Counted from the first letter of the stretch, positions 42,807-52,482 are shown. The stretch: 64,000 nt of DNA from Xanthobacteraceae bacterium (GCA_019752575.1 JAIELW010000001.1:248001-312000), one strand, 5' to 3'. Program-made: numbers and translations. The notes: generated from the letters alone by a model not told the origin.

Positions 42807-43104
42807 CGGTCGGTCTTCGAGTTCCCTGCACTTGCAATGCCTGTCTTATACAATGTGTGCAAAGCGCCGAAATGACGGGGCCTCGCGCGGGCCACCCCGC
42901 AAACCGCAGGAGCGGGACCGGAAAAGCCCCGTTTCCATTGACTTATATGGGGGCTCACCCCTATAAGCCCGGCGCGCATGCTTTGGCCGATCTGAGCCGC
43001 CGCGGGCTGCTTTAGCCCCCGGAATGTGGGACTTTCCCGCCGCTCCTGCCGGACCGCGCAAATCCAGGTAGCCCCCCGGCTGCGATCCAAGCGGAGTGAA
43101 GCCC
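42807..43104. other. Intergenic region between the TVP38 gene and rpmH
   Basis: About 298 bases between divergent genes. It contains the rpmH promoter (42938-42967) and several G/C-rich inverted stretches near 42875-42960. No other feature can be supported. Confidence 0.4.
42938..42967 (+). promoter_or_regulatory. Sigma-70-type promoter of rpmH
   Basis: TTGACT (42938-42943) and TATAAG (42962-42967) are separated by 18 bases, a good housekeeping pair, about 138 bases before the rpmH start. Confidence 0.6.
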
Positions 43105-43239
43105 GTGAAACGGACCTATCAACCGAGCAAAATTGTCCGCAAGCGCCGGCACGGCTTCCGCGCGCGCAAGGCGACCCTCGGCGGCGCCAAAGTGCTCGCC
43201 GCCCGCCGCCGCCGCGGACGCAAGCGTCTCTCGGCCTAA
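43105..43239 (+). CDS. rpmH: 50S ribosomal protein L34
   Basis: A 44-residue L34. It reads [21 protein letters not shown] at the start and ends in a run of Arg/Lys residues ([15 protein letters not shown]). The start codon is GTG rather than the usual ATG, with GGAG upstream. rnpA follows 28 bases later, the conserved rpmH-rnpA-yidC order. Confidence 0.96.
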   Translation: MKRTYQPSKIVRKRRHGFRARKATLGGAKVLAARRRRGRKRLSA

Positions 43240-43267
43240 CCGGACGCGCCGGTTCGGGTTCGCCCGC

Positions 43268-43600
43268 ATGAACCGGATTTTGAAACGCGCAGATTTTCTC
43301 GCTGCGGCAAAAGCCGCGCGGGCCCATGTCGTGCCTTTTTCTTTGCAGGCCCGCGACCGCAAGGACGATGCCGGACTTCGCCTCGGCCTCACCGTCACGA
43401 AAAAGGTCGGCAACGCGGTGGAACGGAACCGCATCCGCCGCAGACTACGAGCCGCCGCGCGCGCGGTTCTGCCGCAAGCAGGCAAAGGCGGCTTTGACTA
43501 TGTAGTCGTGGCGCGCAGGGCCGCGTTAACCGCCGATTTCTCGGATCTCACCGGCGGCCTCGAAAATACGCTCAAACAAGTCCATAAGACCCGGCGCTGA
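43268..43600 (+). CDS. rnpA: Ribonuclease P protein component
   Basis: The 110-residue protein subunit that helps RNase P RNA cut tRNA leaders. The sequence MNRILKRADFLAAAKAARAH opens the protein, and LTVTKKVGNAVERNRIRRRLRA is the RNP signature. ATG at 43268 was chosen over a longer frame from 43133 because the family begins there. yidC follows 27 bases downstream; the membrane protein gene yidD, often between rnpA and yidC, is absent here. Confidence 0.95.
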   Translation: MNRILKRADFLAAAKAARAHVVPFSLQARDRKDDAGLRLGLTVTKKVGNAVERNRIRRRLRAAARAVLPQAGKGGFDYVVVARRAALTADFSDLTGGLENTLKQVHKTRR

Positions 43601-43627
43601 GCCCAGCCCCGGCGACGGAGAAGAAGT

Positions 43628-45493
43628 ATGGCCGACCAAAAGAATACGCTGCTCGCGATCGTCCTTTCGGTGATCGTGCTCGTCGGCTGGCAATATTTCA
43701 TCGCCTCTCCGCAACTCGAAAAGCAAAAGCAGATTCAGCAGCAGCAACAACAGCAGCAGCAGACCAAGACCGGCCCGCAGGGCCCGCAGGCGCCGACAAC
43801 CCAGCAGACTGGGCCGCAGTCGCCGTCCGCGCCGCAAACGCCTAGTGCTCCTCAGACGACCCAGGCCCCCTCCACGACGCAACGCCCGACCGCGCTCACG
43901 CGCGAGCAGGTGCTCGCTGCTTCCGGCCAGCGCGTGCAAATCGAAACGCCGCGCCTCAAGGGCTCGATCGCGCTTAAAGGCGCGCGCATCGACGACGTTT
44001 CGCTGAACGATTATCGCGAGACAGTCGATCCGAAGAGCCCGAACATTATTCTCTTGGCGCCTTCCGGCAGTCCGCAGCCGTTCTATGCGGAGTTCGGCTG
44101 GGTCGCTTCCGAGCAGAAGACCAAAATGCCGGACGCGGACACGATGTGGACGCGCGAAGGTTCGGGTGCGCTTACGCCCGACAGCCCGCTTCGCCTGTCG
44201 TGGAACAACGGACAGGGCCTCACCTTCCGCCGCACGATTTCGATCGACCGGCAATACATGTTCAAGATCGCCGACGAGGTGGAGAACGGTACGCAGGAAA
44301 CGCTCCAGCTTTTCCCCTACGCGCTCGTCTCGCGCCACGGTACGCCGCAGGTACTCGGCTATTACATTCTTCATGAAGGCCTGATCGGCGTCACCGGCGA
44401 CAACAAGCTGCACGAGGTTCAATATTCGTCGATCGCGGATAAGCCGGCGCAAACCTTCAAGACGACCGGCGGCTGGTTCGGCATCACCGACAAATACTGG
44501 GCGGCAGCGCTTGTGCCGCCGCAGACTGCCACGCTGAACGCGCGCTTCTCTTCTGGATCGCTCGGCCCGGTGAAGACCTATCAATCCGACTATCTTCTCG
44601 ACGCGATCTCGGTTGCGCCTGGTAACAAGGCGCAGACGCAGTCGCAGCTCTTTGCCGGCGCCAAGGAAACCGTGGTCATTGACGCCTACGAAAAGAACGA
44701 GAACATCAAGAACTTCGAGCTCATGATCGATTGGGGCTGGTTCTACTTCATCACCAAGCCGCTCTTTCAGTTGCTCGACTATTTCTACCGCCTGCTCGGC
44801 AACTTCGGTTACTCGATCCTGGTCGTGACCGTGCTGATTAAGATCGCTTTCTTCTGGTTCGCCAACAAATCCTACGCTTCGATGGCCAAGATGAAGATGG
44901 TGCAGCCGATGATGGAGGAAATCCGCAAGCGCTTCGCCGACGATAAGACCGCGCAGCAGCAGGCGCTGATGGAGCTTTACAAGAAAGAGAAGATCAATCC
45001 GCTCGCGGGCTGTTGGCCGATCCTGATTCAGATTCCGGTGTTTTTCGCGCTCTACAAGGTGCTGTTCGTGACGATCGAAATGCGTCACGCGCCGTTCATC
45101 GGCTGGATTCGCGATCTCTCGGCACAGGATCCGACCAATCTTTTCAACTTGTTCGGGCTATTGCCGTTCGACCCGGCTCTGATCCCGGTGTTCGGCCAGT
45201 TCCTGCATCTCGGCATCTGGCCGATCCTCATGGGCATTACGATGTGGGTGCAGATGAAGATGAACCCCTCGCCGCCGGACCCGACGCAGAAGATGATCTT
45301 CGACTGGATGCCGATCATCTTCACGTTCCTGCTCGCCTCGTTCCCGGCCGGCCTCGTGATCTACTGGACCTGGAACAACTTCCTCTCGGTGCTGCAGCAG
45401 GGCGTGATCATGAAGCGCAACGGCGCGAAGATCGAGCTCTGGGACAACGTGAAGGCACTCGTGCCCAAGAAGAAAGCCGCGAACGACAACTAG
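43628..45493 (+). CDS. yidC: Membrane protein insertase YidC
   Basis: A 621-residue insertase of the long Gram-negative type. Residues 1-25 hold the first transmembrane segment (LLAIVLSVIVLVGWQYFIA), followed by a Gln- and Pro-rich linker (about 37-85) and the large periplasmic P1 domain (to about 370). The catalytic helices follow: FGYSILVVTVLIKIAFFWFANKSY, with the functional Arg-region in the C-terminal groove (LLASFPAGLVIYWTWNNFLSVLQQ). It helps the Sec system insert inner-membrane proteins. GGAG precedes the ATG. Confidence 0.95.
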   Translation: MADQKNTLLAIVLSVIVLVGWQYFIASPQLEKQKQIQQQQQQQQQTKTGPQGPQAPTTQQTGPQSPSAPQTPSAPQTTQAPSTTQRPTALTREQVLAASGQRVQIETPRLKGSIALKGARIDDVSLNDYRETVDPKSPNIILLAPSGSPQPFYAEFGWVASEQKTKMPDADTMWTREGSGALTPDSPLRLSWNNGQGLTFRRTISIDRQYMFKIADEVENGTQETLQLFPYALVSRHGTPQVLGYYILHEGLIGVTGDNKLHEVQYSSIADKPAQTFKTTGGWFGITDKYWAAALVPPQTATLNARFSSGSLGPVKTYQSDYLLDAISVAPGNKAQTQSQLFAGAKETVVIDAYEKNENIKNFELMIDWGWFYFITKPLFQLLDYFYRLLGNFGYSILVVTVLIKIAFFWFANKSYASMAKMKMVQPMMEEIRKRFADDKTAQQQALMELYKKEKINPLAGCWPILIQIPVFFALYKVLFVTIEMRHAPFIGWIRDLSAQDPTNLFNLFGLLPFDPALIPVFGQFLHLGIWPILMGITMWVQMKMNPSPPDPTQKMIFDWMPIIFTFLLASFPAGLVIYWTWNNFLSVLQQGVIMKRNGAKIELWDNVKALVPKKKAANDN

Positions 45494-45511
45494 CCGCGGC
45501 GCTATCTTTTC

Positions 45512-45624
45512 TGTCATTCCGGGGCGCGAGCGTAGCGAGCGAACCCGGAATCCAGAGCTACCCCCAGCGCTTTGCGATTTCGCCCTGGATTCCGGATCGC
45601 GCCTTCGGCGCGTCCGGAATGACA
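45512..45624. repeat. Long intergenic palindrome with TGTCATTCCGG ends
   Basis: TGTCATTCCGG (45512-45522) is inverted at 45614-45624, and internal arms GGGTTCG/CGAACCC-like and CCGGAATCC/GGATTCCGG also pair, so the whole block can fold as a branched hairpin. It lies between yidC and the ABC-F gene and resembles the dispersed rhizobial REP-like elements. Confidence 0.7.
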
Positions 45625-45653
45625 AGTGGCGATGATCGTGTATTAGGACGCCC

Positions 45654-47516
45654 ATGATCGTGCTCGACGATATTTCGCTCCGGGTCGCGGGCAAGCTCCT
45701 GCTCGACCACACCTCCGTGTCGATTCCGGAAGGCGCGCATGTCGGCGTCGTCGGCCGCAACGGCTGCGGCAAGACCACGCTGTTCCGCGCGCTCGAAAAC
45801 GAGGTCGACATCGAAACCGGCTCGATCTACAAGCCCGCCCGCGCTCGGATCGGCCGCGTCGCGCAGGAAGCGCCGTCCGGCCCGGATAGCCTCTTGGAGC
45901 GCGTGCTTGCCGCCGATACCGAGCGCGCCTCGCTGCTCGCGGAGCGCGAAACCGCAAAAGGCCCGATGCGGATCGCGGAAATCGAAATTCGTCTCGTCGA
46001 TATCGATGCTTACTCCGCGCCGGCAAAAGCCGCGAAGATTCTCGCAGGCTTAGGCTTCGACGAAGCCGCACAGGCGCGGCCTTGCTCCGAGTTTTCCGGC
46101 GGCTGGCGCATGCGCGTGGCGCTCGCCGCATTGCTGTTTGTCGAGCCCGACCTGCTGTTGCTCGACGAACCGACCAACTATCTCGATCTCGAAGGCACGC
46201 TCTGGCTGCAGGATTATCTCGCAAAATATCCGCACACGATCTTGCTGATTTCCCACGACCGCGATCTGCTCGATACTTCGGTCACGCATATTCTTCACTT
46301 CGACCATAAAAAGCTGAAGCTTTATCGCGGCGGCTTTTCATCGTTCGACCGTCAACGGCGCGAGAAACTCGTGCTCGACGAGAAAGCGCGCAAGAAACAG
46401 GAAGCGGCGCGTGCGCATATGCAGGCTTTCGTCGACCGTTTCAAGGCGAAGGCCTCGAAAGCGCGCCAGGCGCAATCGCGCGTGAAAGCGCTCGCGAAGA
46501 TGGAGCCGCTCGCCGCGCATATCGAGGACGCGCCGGCGGCGATTTCTATTCGTCATCCCGAGAAGACGCTCTCGCCTCCGATTATCGTTTATGACGGCGT
46601 TTCGGTCGGCTACGAGCCGGGCAAACCGATTCTGAAGAATCTCGAGCTGCGCATCGACGAAGACGACCGCATCGCGTTGCTCGGCCCGAACGGCAACGGC
46701 AAATCTACCTTCGCGAAGTTGCTCGCCGAACGGCTGACGCCCGAAGGCGGCAAGGTCGTGCGCGCCTCTAAAATGGAGGTCGCTTATCTCGCGCAGCATC
46801 AGCTCGACGAACTCAATCCCGAACGCTCGCCGGCCGAACATGTGCGCGAATTGATGCCCGGCGCACATGAATCGAAAATCCGCGCCCGCGCGGCCGAGAT
46901 GGGATTTTCTGCGGCGGCCGCCGACACCAAGGTCTCGCAGCTTTCCGGCGGCGAGAAGGCGCGGCTGCTCTTGGGCCTCGCCGCTTTCCACGGCCCTCAC
47001 CTTCTGATCCTCGACGAGCCCACGAACCATCTCGACATCGAGGCGCGTGCGGCGCTCATCGAGGCGGTGAACGATTATCCGGGCGCGGTCATCCTGGTCA
47101 GCCACGACCGGCATCTGCTCGAGGCCTGCGCCGATCGTTTGTGGCTTGTCTCGAACGGCACGGTGAAGCCTTACGAAGGCGATCTCGACCAGTATCGCCG
47201 CGATGTGCTCGGCGGCACCGGTGCCGATCGCATGAGCGGCAAGGAAAAACGCGCTGCAACCAACGGCGGCGCGAAGAAGCCGTCCATGAGCAACATCAAT
47301 AAGAAGATCGCAGCGTTAGAGACGCAGGTGCAGAAGCTGGAAGAAGAAATCTCGCGTCTCGACGCGCAGCTTTCGGACGCGGATCTACACAGCCGCAATC
47401 CGCGCGAAGCATCGTCATTAGGTGCGGCGCGGACCCGCGCGTCCGAAGCGCTTGCAAAAGCCGAAGCCGAGTGGCTCCAGCTTTCCTCCGAGCGCGAAGA
47501 AATGGGCGCGCAGTGA
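45654..47516 (+). CDS. ABC-F family ATPase (Uup/YheS-like)
   Basis: A 620-residue soluble double-ABC protein without membrane helices. ABC1 has Walker A GRNGCGKTT, signature FSGGWRMRVALA and Walker B LLLLDEPTNYLD. A charged linker follows. ABC2 has Walker A GPNGNGKST, signature LSGGEKARLLLG and Walker B LLILDEPTNHLD. The C-terminus is a coiled coil (about 540-620). ABC-F proteins act on ribosomes; this one could be of the Uup or YheS type. Its stop overlaps the engB start (TGATG). Which ribosome function it serves is not clear from sequence. Confidence 0.88.
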   Translation: MIVLDDISLRVAGKLLLDHTSVSIPEGAHVGVVGRNGCGKTTLFRALENEVDIETGSIYKPARARIGRVAQEAPSGPDSLLERVLAADTERASLLAERETAKGPMRIAEIEIRLVDIDAYSAPAKAAKILAGLGFDEAAQARPCSEFSGGWRMRVALAALLFVEPDLLLLDEPTNYLDLEGTLWLQDYLAKYPHTILLISHDRDLLDTSVTHILHFDHKKLKLYRGGFSSFDRQRREKLVLDEKARKKQEAARAHMQAFVDRFKAKASKARQAQSRVKALAKMEPLAAHIEDAPAAISIRHPEKTLSPPIIVYDGVSVGYEPGKPILKNLELRIDEDDRIALLGPNGNGKSTFAKLLAERLTPEGGKVVRASKMEVAYLAQHQLDELNPERSPAEHVRELMPGAHESKIRARAAEMGFSAAAADTKVSQLSGGEKARLLLGLAAFHGPHLLILDEPTNHLDIEARAALIEAVNDYPGAVILVSHDRHLLEACADRLWLVSNGTVKPYEGDLDQYRRDVLGGTGADRMSGKEKRAATNGGAKKPSMSNINKKIAALETQVQKLEEEISRLDAQLSDADLHSRNPREASSLGAARTRASEALAKAEAEWLQLSSEREEMGAQ

Positions 47517-48157
47517 TGGATTTCACCGCGCGCGAAATCGAAGCCGGCCGCAAGCTGTTCGCGGGCGAGTTCGACTTTTTTGCTGGCGCGGATAAACCCG
47601 ACGCGTTGCCAAAGCCGCAAGGCTTAGAGGTCGCCTTCGCTGGCCGCTCGAATGTCGGCAAGTCGAGCCTCATCAACGCGTTGACGAACCGCAAGGCGCT
47701 CGCCCGCGTCTCGATCACGCCGGGCCGCACGCAGCAGATCAACTTCTTCAAATCTTCAAGCGCACTCGTACTCGTGGACCTTCCCGGCTATGGCTATGCG
47801 AAAGCCGCGAAAGAGAAAGTGAAGGCCTGGAGCGGCTTCGTGCGCGTCTACTTGCAGAAGCGCGCGAATCTCGGCCGCGTGATCGTGCTGATCGACGCGC
47901 GCCATGGCGTCAAAGCGAACGACGCCGACATGCTGAGCGAGTTCGATAAGGCGGCGGTCGGCTACATGATCGTGCTGACGAAATGCGACGAAGTGAAAGC
48001 CGCGGACCTGCTAGAGCGCATCGAAGAAACCAAGGCCGCAATCGCAAAACGTCCGGCAGCGTTTCCCGAGGTCTTCGCGACTTCGTCCTACGAAGGCACA
48101 GGCATTCCCGAAGTTCGCGCCGCGATCATCCGGCTGATGACCGAGCGCGGCTACTGA
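47516..48157 (+). CDS. engB: Ribosome biogenesis GTP-binding protein EngB/YihA
   Basis: A 213-residue GTPase for 50S assembly. G1 is [14 protein letters not shown]2 contains [12 protein letters not shown]3 is [12 protein letters not shown]4 is LTKCDEV, and G5 lies around [10 protein letters not shown]. The ATG at 47516 overlaps the ABC-F stop, which excludes the longer frame from 47471. All GTP motifs are intact. argB follows after about 60 bases. Confidence 0.94.
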   Translation: MDFTAREIEAGRKLFAGEFDFFAGADKPDALPKPQGLEVAFAGRSNVGKSSLINALTNRKALARVSITPGRTQQINFFKSSSALVLVDLPGYGYAKAAKEKVKAWSGFVRVYLQKRANLGRVIVLIDARHGVKANDADMLSEFDKAAVGYMIVLTKCDEVKAADLLERIEETKAAIAKRPAAFPEVFATSSYEGTGIPEVRAAIIRLMTERGY

Positions 48158-48219
48158 GACGGCTTTTGAAAGCTCCGGAAAATCGGCTAGAAGGTTCCCG
48201 AACTCCGGAACCGACCTTC

Positions 48220-49119
48220 ATGAGCAAAGACGCCATTCCCGCCGACGCCCACGAACAGGCGCGCATTCTCGCGCAGGCGCTCCCGCATATGCAGCGCTAT
48301 GACGACGAGATCGTCGTCGTGAAATACGGCGGCCATGCCATGGGCGACGAACAGGTGGCCCGCGATTTCGCACGCGACGTCGTTCTCCTGGAGCAGACCG
48401 CGATCAACCCCGTGGTCGTGCACGGCGGCGGGCCGCAGATCGGCATGATGCTCGACAAGCTCGGCATCAAATCCGAATTCAAGGACGGCCTGCGCGTCAC
48501 CGACCAGAAAACCGTCGAAATCGTCGAGATGGTACTCGCAGGATCGATCAACAAGCAGATCGTCGGCTTCATCAACGAAGCGGGCGGCCGCGCTGTCGGC
48601 CTCTGTGGCAAAGACGGCAACATGGTGAAGGCGAAGAAGGTCACGCGCACCACACGCGACAAGGATTCGAATATCGAAAAAGCGATCGACCTCGGTTATG
48701 TCGGCGAACCCGACGAAGTCGATATCACCGTGCTCGAGCAGATTCTCGGCCGCGAACTGATCCCGGTACTGGCGCCGGTTGCGGCCGGCGTCACCGGCGG
48801 CACGTTCAATGTGAACGCGGACACATTCGCGGGCGCGATTGCCGGCGCGCTCAACGCAAAACGCCTTCTGCTGCTCACCGACGTTCCGGGCGTGCTCGAC
48901 AAATCGAAGAAGTTGATTGAGGAATTATCGCTCAAAGAAGCGCGCAAACTGATCGCCGACGGCACGATTTCGGGCGGCATGATTCCGAAGGTCGAGACTT
49001 GCATCGATGCGTTAGAGCGCGGCGTAGAAGGTGTCGTCATTCTCGACGGCAAGGTGCCGCACGCGGTTCTGCTCGAACTCTTGACCGATCACGGCGCAGG
49101 AACGCTGATCAAGCGCTGA
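48220..49119 (+). CDS. argB: Acetylglutamate kinase
   Basis: A 299-residue amino-acid kinase, second step of arginine synthesis. ATP-binding [11 protein letters not shown] and substrate site [10 protein letters not shown] are present, with GLCGKDG and [30 protein letters not shown]. The ATG at 48220 fits the family start; the open frame from 47983 lies inside engB. The stop overlaps the ATG of the next gene (TGATG), so it is coupled to the DUF1036 protein. Arginine genes are thus split between 9-11 kb and here. Confidence 0.95.
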   Translation: MSKDAIPADAHEQARILAQALPHMQRYDDEIVVVKYGGHAMGDEQVARDFARDVVLLEQTAINPVVVHGGGPQIGMMLDKLGIKSEFKDGLRVTDQKTVEIVEMVLAGSINKQIVGFINEAGGRAVGLCGKDGNMVKAKKVTRTTRDKDSNIEKAIDLGYVGEPDEVDITVLEQILGRELIPVLAPVAAGVTGGTFNVNADTFAGAIAGALNAKRLLLLTDVPGVLDKSKKLIEELSLKEARKLIADGTISGGMIPKVETCIDALERGVEGVVILDGKVPHAVLLELLTDHGAGTLIKR

Positions 49120-50108
49120 TGCGCCACGCGCTCGCAGCGGTCATTCTGCTTGCCGCCACGTGCGGCGCCCACGCCGATCTGGAAATCTGCAATCGCACGA
49201 GTTTCGTGATCGAGGCCGCAATCGGCGTCGAAACCAAAGGGGCGGCCGCAACGCGCGGCTGGTTTCGTGTCGATCCGGGAAACTGCCGTCCGGTTCTGCG
49301 CGGCGAGGTCGCCGCCGATCATCTGTATCTTCATGCACGTGCCTTGCCGCTCTACGGCACGCTGCGGCCGCTGAACTCCGCGCATATCAATCTCTGCACC
49401 GGCAGCGGAGATTTCCTGCTCGCGGGCGCGAAGAAGTGCTCGAAGCCCGATGAACGGCTGCTGCCTTTCGCGGAAGTGAAGCCGAGCAAATCCGGAAATC
49501 AGGCAAGCATCTTCGTTGCGGAGAGCGCGGGCTACGAAGCCGACCAGGCTCGCGTCGCCGCGATCCAGCGGCTGCTCACGCTCGCAGGCTACGATGCCGA
49601 GCCTATCGACGGCACGTTAGGCGCAAAAAGCGAGACGGCCCTCGCAGCGTTCCTCAAAAGCAGAAACCTCTCCGCCGATGCTGCGCTTCGCACGGATTTT
49701 CTCGACGTGCTGCTTACTGCCGCGCGCGACGGCACCGCGCCAGGGCTGCTGTGGTGTAACGATACCAAGAATGTCGTGATGGCGGCGCTCGCGATCGAGG
49801 AGGGCGGAACGATCACGGCTCGCGGATGGTGGAAAATCGATCCCGGCGCGTGCCTGCGCCCGGAAATGCCGCGGCGCGCATCCAGCCGCGTCTTCAGCTT
49901 CGCGGAGGCGGTCGACGGTTCGGGCGCGGTCATCGAGCGCAAAGGCCACCCGCTCGTCTGGGGCGGCAGCGAAAAGTTCTGCGTGAAAAACGTGCGCTTC
50001 GAAATCGCCGACCACCGAAACTGCAACGCGCAAGGGCTGGACGTCAAAGCGTTCGCGCCGATCAACCTGTCGAACAATAGCGCGACGATCCGCTTTCGCG
50101 AGCCCTAA
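49119..50108 (+). CDS. Secreted protein with two DUF1036 domains flanking a peptidoglycan-binding domain
   Basis: A 329-residue exported protein: signal peptide about 1-19 (CGAHADLEIC). Domain order is DUF1036 (about 20-140), a peptidoglycan-binding-1-like segment (about 155-205: VAAIQRLLTLAGYDAEPIDGTLGAKSETALAAF), then a second DUF1036 (about 220-325). Both DUF1036 copies show the CN.T...-x-AA...RGWW/F..DPG.C signature with conserved cysteines. Arrangement suggests a wall-anchored periplasmic protein. The start overlaps the argB stop (TGATG). Function unknown. Confidence 0.83.
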   Translation: MRHALAAVILLAATCGAHADLEICNRTSFVIEAAIGVETKGAAATRGWFRVDPGNCRPVLRGEVAADHLYLHARALPLYGTLRPLNSAHINLCTGSGDFLLAGAKKCSKPDERLLPFAEVKPSKSGNQASIFVAESAGYEADQARVAAIQRLLTLAGYDAEPIDGTLGAKSETALAAFLKSRNLSADAALRTDFLDVLLTAARDGTAPGLLWCNDTKNVVMAALAIEEGGTITARGWWKIDPGACLRPEMPRRASSRVFSFAEAVDGSGAVIERKGHPLVWGGSEKFCVKNVRFEIADHRNCNAQGLDVKAFAPINLSNNSATIRFREP

Positions 50109-50177
50109 CGCGATCAGTTGACAAGGCTGCGGCTGCCAAGGAAAACGCCTGCATCATTTGAACCGGAGTCCTCGCCC

Positions 50178-51029
50178 GTGAAGCCCGCCGAACTCGAAAA
50201 GATCATCGACGAAGCCTTTGCCGACGCCGCCGAGATCAGCCCGAAGACCAAAGGCAAAGTTAGAAAGGCGGTCGGTGAAGCGCTCGACTTGCTCGACGCA
50301 GGCAAGGCGCGCGTCGCGGAGAAACAGGCGAGCGGCGAGTGGAAGGTCAATCAGTGGCTTAAAAAAGCCGTGCTGCTTTCCTTCCGCCTGAACGACATGG
50401 AAACGATCAAGGGCGGTCCCGGCCGCGCGGTTTGGTGGGACAAGGTGCCGTCGAAATTCGACGGCTGGAAGCCGAACGACTTCAAGAAGGCGGGCTTCCG
50501 CGCGGTACCGGGCTGCGTCGTGCGCCGTTCGGCCTATATCGCGCCGGGTGCGGTGCTGATGCCTAGCTTCGTCAATCTCGGAGCGCATGTCGGCGAGAAC
50601 ACGATGATCGACACCTGGGCGACGGTCGGTTCCTGCGCGCAGATCGGGAAGAAGGTTCACATCTCCGGTGGCGCCGGTATCGGCGGTGTGCTCGAGCCGT
50701 TGCAGGCCGGTCCGGTCGTGATCGAGGACAATTGCTTTGTCGGCGCGCGCGCGGAAGTCGCCGAAGGCGTGATCGTGCGCGAAGGCTCCGTGCTTTCGAT
50801 GGGTGTGTTCCTCGGGGCGTCCACGAAAATCGTCGATCGCGAAACCGGAAAGATCTACATGGGCGAAGTGCCGCCCTATTCCGTAGTTGTCCCCGGAACG
50901 CTCCCCGGCAAAAGCATGGGCGGCGGCGCGAACGAGCCGGGTCCGGGTCTTTACTGCGCCGTGATCGTGAAGCGCGTGGATGAGAAAACCCGCTCGAAAA
51001 CCTCGATCAACGAGCTTCTGCGCGACTGA
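50178..51029 (+). CDS. dapD: 2,3,4,5-tetrahydropyridine-2,6-dicarboxylate N-succinyltransferase
   Basis: A 283-residue left-handed beta-helix enzyme that succinylates tetrahydrodipicolinate in lysine and peptidoglycan (meso-DAP) synthesis. The hexapeptide repeat region reads [44 protein letters not shown], and the [12 protein letters not shown] and [16 protein letters not shown] segments follow. The start is a GTG at 50178 with GGAG nine bases upstream. With dapE a few genes on, it forms a split lysine-DAP cluster. Confidence 0.95.
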   Translation: MKPAELEKIIDEAFADAAEISPKTKGKVRKAVGEALDLLDAGKARVAEKQASGEWKVNQWLKKAVLLSFRLNDMETIKGGPGRAVWWDKVPSKFDGWKPNDFKKAGFRAVPGCVVRRSAYIAPGAVLMPSFVNLGAHVGENTMIDTWATVGSCAQIGKKVHISGGAGIGGVLEPLQAGPVVIEDNCFVGARAEVAEGVIVREGSVLSMGVFLGASTKIVDRETGKIYMGEVPPYSVVVPGTLPGKSMGGGANEPGPGLYCAVIVKRVDEKTRSKTSINELLRD

Positions 51030-51547
51030 ATGCGGCGGCCGCCCACCTGCTATGATCGCGGGGGAACAGACGGGGCATCTCATGAGCGAAGCAACCACGA
51101 AGCCGGCCGAAGAAAGCGACTGGCTCGGAAAATTTCTGACGCTGCGTGGGCGGCTGAGCCAGGGAAAATACCTCCTCGGCCTTATTGCCTAAGTCGGAAT
51201 TCTGTTCGTGGGCGTGATGGCGCTTGCGGTCTGAACAACCCGACCGGCGGTGGCAGCCTCTTCCTGGCGGTCGTTTTTTCCATTCGCGGCGTTTCTGCTT
51301 CACTTCTGCCTAGTTGTTGCGCGTTTGCGCGATGCCAGGCAGCCCTGGTCCTGTTCCGGCCGGAATTATTGTCGAGGTTTTGCCGTTCGCCTGGGTTTTT
51401 CTGACCCTGGAGTACATTGAATCGCTCTGGGTCCTAATGTTGATCGTCTTCTTGATCCTTTATTTCGGGCCGGTCTTTCCGAAATCCAAAGCTGCGGACA
51501 CGCCGCAATCCTGATAGCTTGCCGCGGTTGAGTTCGGGGCGTTTTCG
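51030..51547 (+). pseudogene. Decayed DUF805-family gene (remnant 51082-51514)
   Basis: Between dapD and two intact DUF805 genes lies a frame broken by stops. An ATG at 51082 opens a start with a charged segment and LTLRGRLSQGKYLLGLIA, matching GRI.R..YWLG of its neighbours; a stop at 51190-51192 and another at 51232-51234 follow. Similar hydrophobic stretches then appear in the other two forward frames (about 51240-51400 and 51314-51514), the last ending in LWVLMLIVFLILYFGPVF. This fits a third DUF805 copy inactivated by stops and frameshifts. Similarity is judged by eye. Confidence 0.55.
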
Positions 51548-52003
51548 ATGAATCCAATCCAGCTTTTTACCAACGTGGACGGTCGAATTCCGCGCCAAAC
51601 TTATTGGCTCGGGATCGTCGCGATTACCGTGCTCGGTCTCCCGTCAATTGCGCTCGCCGCCTATCTCGGCGGCGGCACCGCGGGGGCGATTGCCAACCTG
51701 TTCTTCCTCTGGTGCGGCTTTGCGCTCTCTGCGAAGCGCGCGCAGGATCGCGGCAAGCATTATCTTTTCGTCGCCGCCTATTTCGCGCTTCTCGCCATCG
51801 TCACAAACCTGAGCGCAAGCCAATCGAAAATGATGGGGAAAATGGCAGCGGAGCCCTCACCGCTGCTCATCGTGGTTTCGCTTCTGTTTATCGCTTATGT
51901 GATCTTTCTCTTCATCGAACTCGGGCTGCGCCGCGGCACCATCGGTCCGAACCGTTACGGCCCGGACCCGATCGAGAACGCCGCGCAGACCCAAGGACAA
52001 TAG
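51548..52003 (+). CDS. DUF805 family membrane protein
   Basis: A 151-residue protein with about four transmembrane helices. The family marks are the N-terminal VDGRIPRQTYWLG, the helix-turn region ALSAKRAQDRGK, and the C-terminal GPNRYGPDP. DUF805 proteins (YhaH-like) have no settled role. A close paralogue follows 14 bases after the stop, and a decayed copy precedes it, so the cluster arose by tandem duplication. The two are probably co-transcribed. Confidence 0.85.
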   Translation: MNPIQLFTNVDGRIPRQTYWLGIVAITVLGLPSIALAAYLGGGTAGAIANLFFLWCGFALSAKRAQDRGKHYLFVAAYFALLAIVTNLSASQSKMMGKMAAEPSPLLIVVSLLFIAYVIFLFIELGLRRGTIGPNRYGPDPIENAAQTQGQ

Positions 52004-52017
52004 AACAAGGCACTCCG

Positions 52018-52446
52018 ATGAATTTCACTTATCTTTTCACCAGCCTCGACGGCCGCATCAACCGCAAGCCCTACTGGCTTGCCGCTCTCGTGCTGCTCGC
52101 GATCTCGCTCGTGGTGCAGCTCACCGTCTATTACACTGCCGGCATGCAGGCGATGATGGTTGTCGGCCTCATCTTCTTCTGGCCGGGATTCGCGCTTGCG
52201 GTGAAGCGCGCGCACGACCGCAACCGGCCGGCCTGGCTCGTGATCGCTTTCTTCGTGCTTGTGCTCATCAGTCAGTTCATGCAGATCGCGGACATTCATG
52301 AGATCGACGAAGGGCAGCCGACCGCGGCCTTTCTGGCTTTGTCGGTTGTAATGGCGGTTTTCGCGATTTACGCCTTTATCGATTGGGGTCTTCTTAAAGG
52401 CACGAATGGTCCCAACCAGTACGGCCCCGATCCGCTGCAGAACTGA
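52018..52446 (+). CDS. DUF805 family membrane protein
   Basis: A 142-residue paralogue of the preceding gene: LDGRINRKPYWLA at the start, FALAVKRAHDRNRPAW in the middle, and GPNQYGPDPLQN at the C-terminus, with about four helices. The ATG at 52018 fits the family; a longer frame that begins at 51604 lies within the neighbour. It probably shares an operon with the preceding paralogue and the gene at 52483. Confidence 0.86.
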   Translation: MNFTYLFTSLDGRINRKPYWLAALVLLAISLVVQLTVYYTAGMQAMMVVGLIFFWPGFALAVKRAHDRNRPAWLVIAFFVLVLISQFMQIADIHEIDEGQPTAAFLALSVVMAVFAIYAFIDWGLLKGTNGPNQYGPDPLQN

Positions 52447-52482
52447 TCTATAGTCCACACCGCCATCCGAAATGCGCACGTC

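Noticed and set aside
42880-43100. Chromosome replication origin near rpmH-rnpA
   Set aside because: No dnaA gene and no cluster of DnaA boxes; in alphaproteobacteria the origin is usually elsewhere.
43720-43780. CAG-rich repeat in yidC as a mobile or expanded repeat
   Set aside because: It encodes the Gln-rich linker between the first helix and the periplasmic domain, common in long YidC proteins.
43526-45088. A 520-residue open frame antisense to yidC
   Set aside because: High-GC codon bias opens the opposite frame; the composition (Arg/His/Leu runs) is not protein-like, and yidC is unmistakable.
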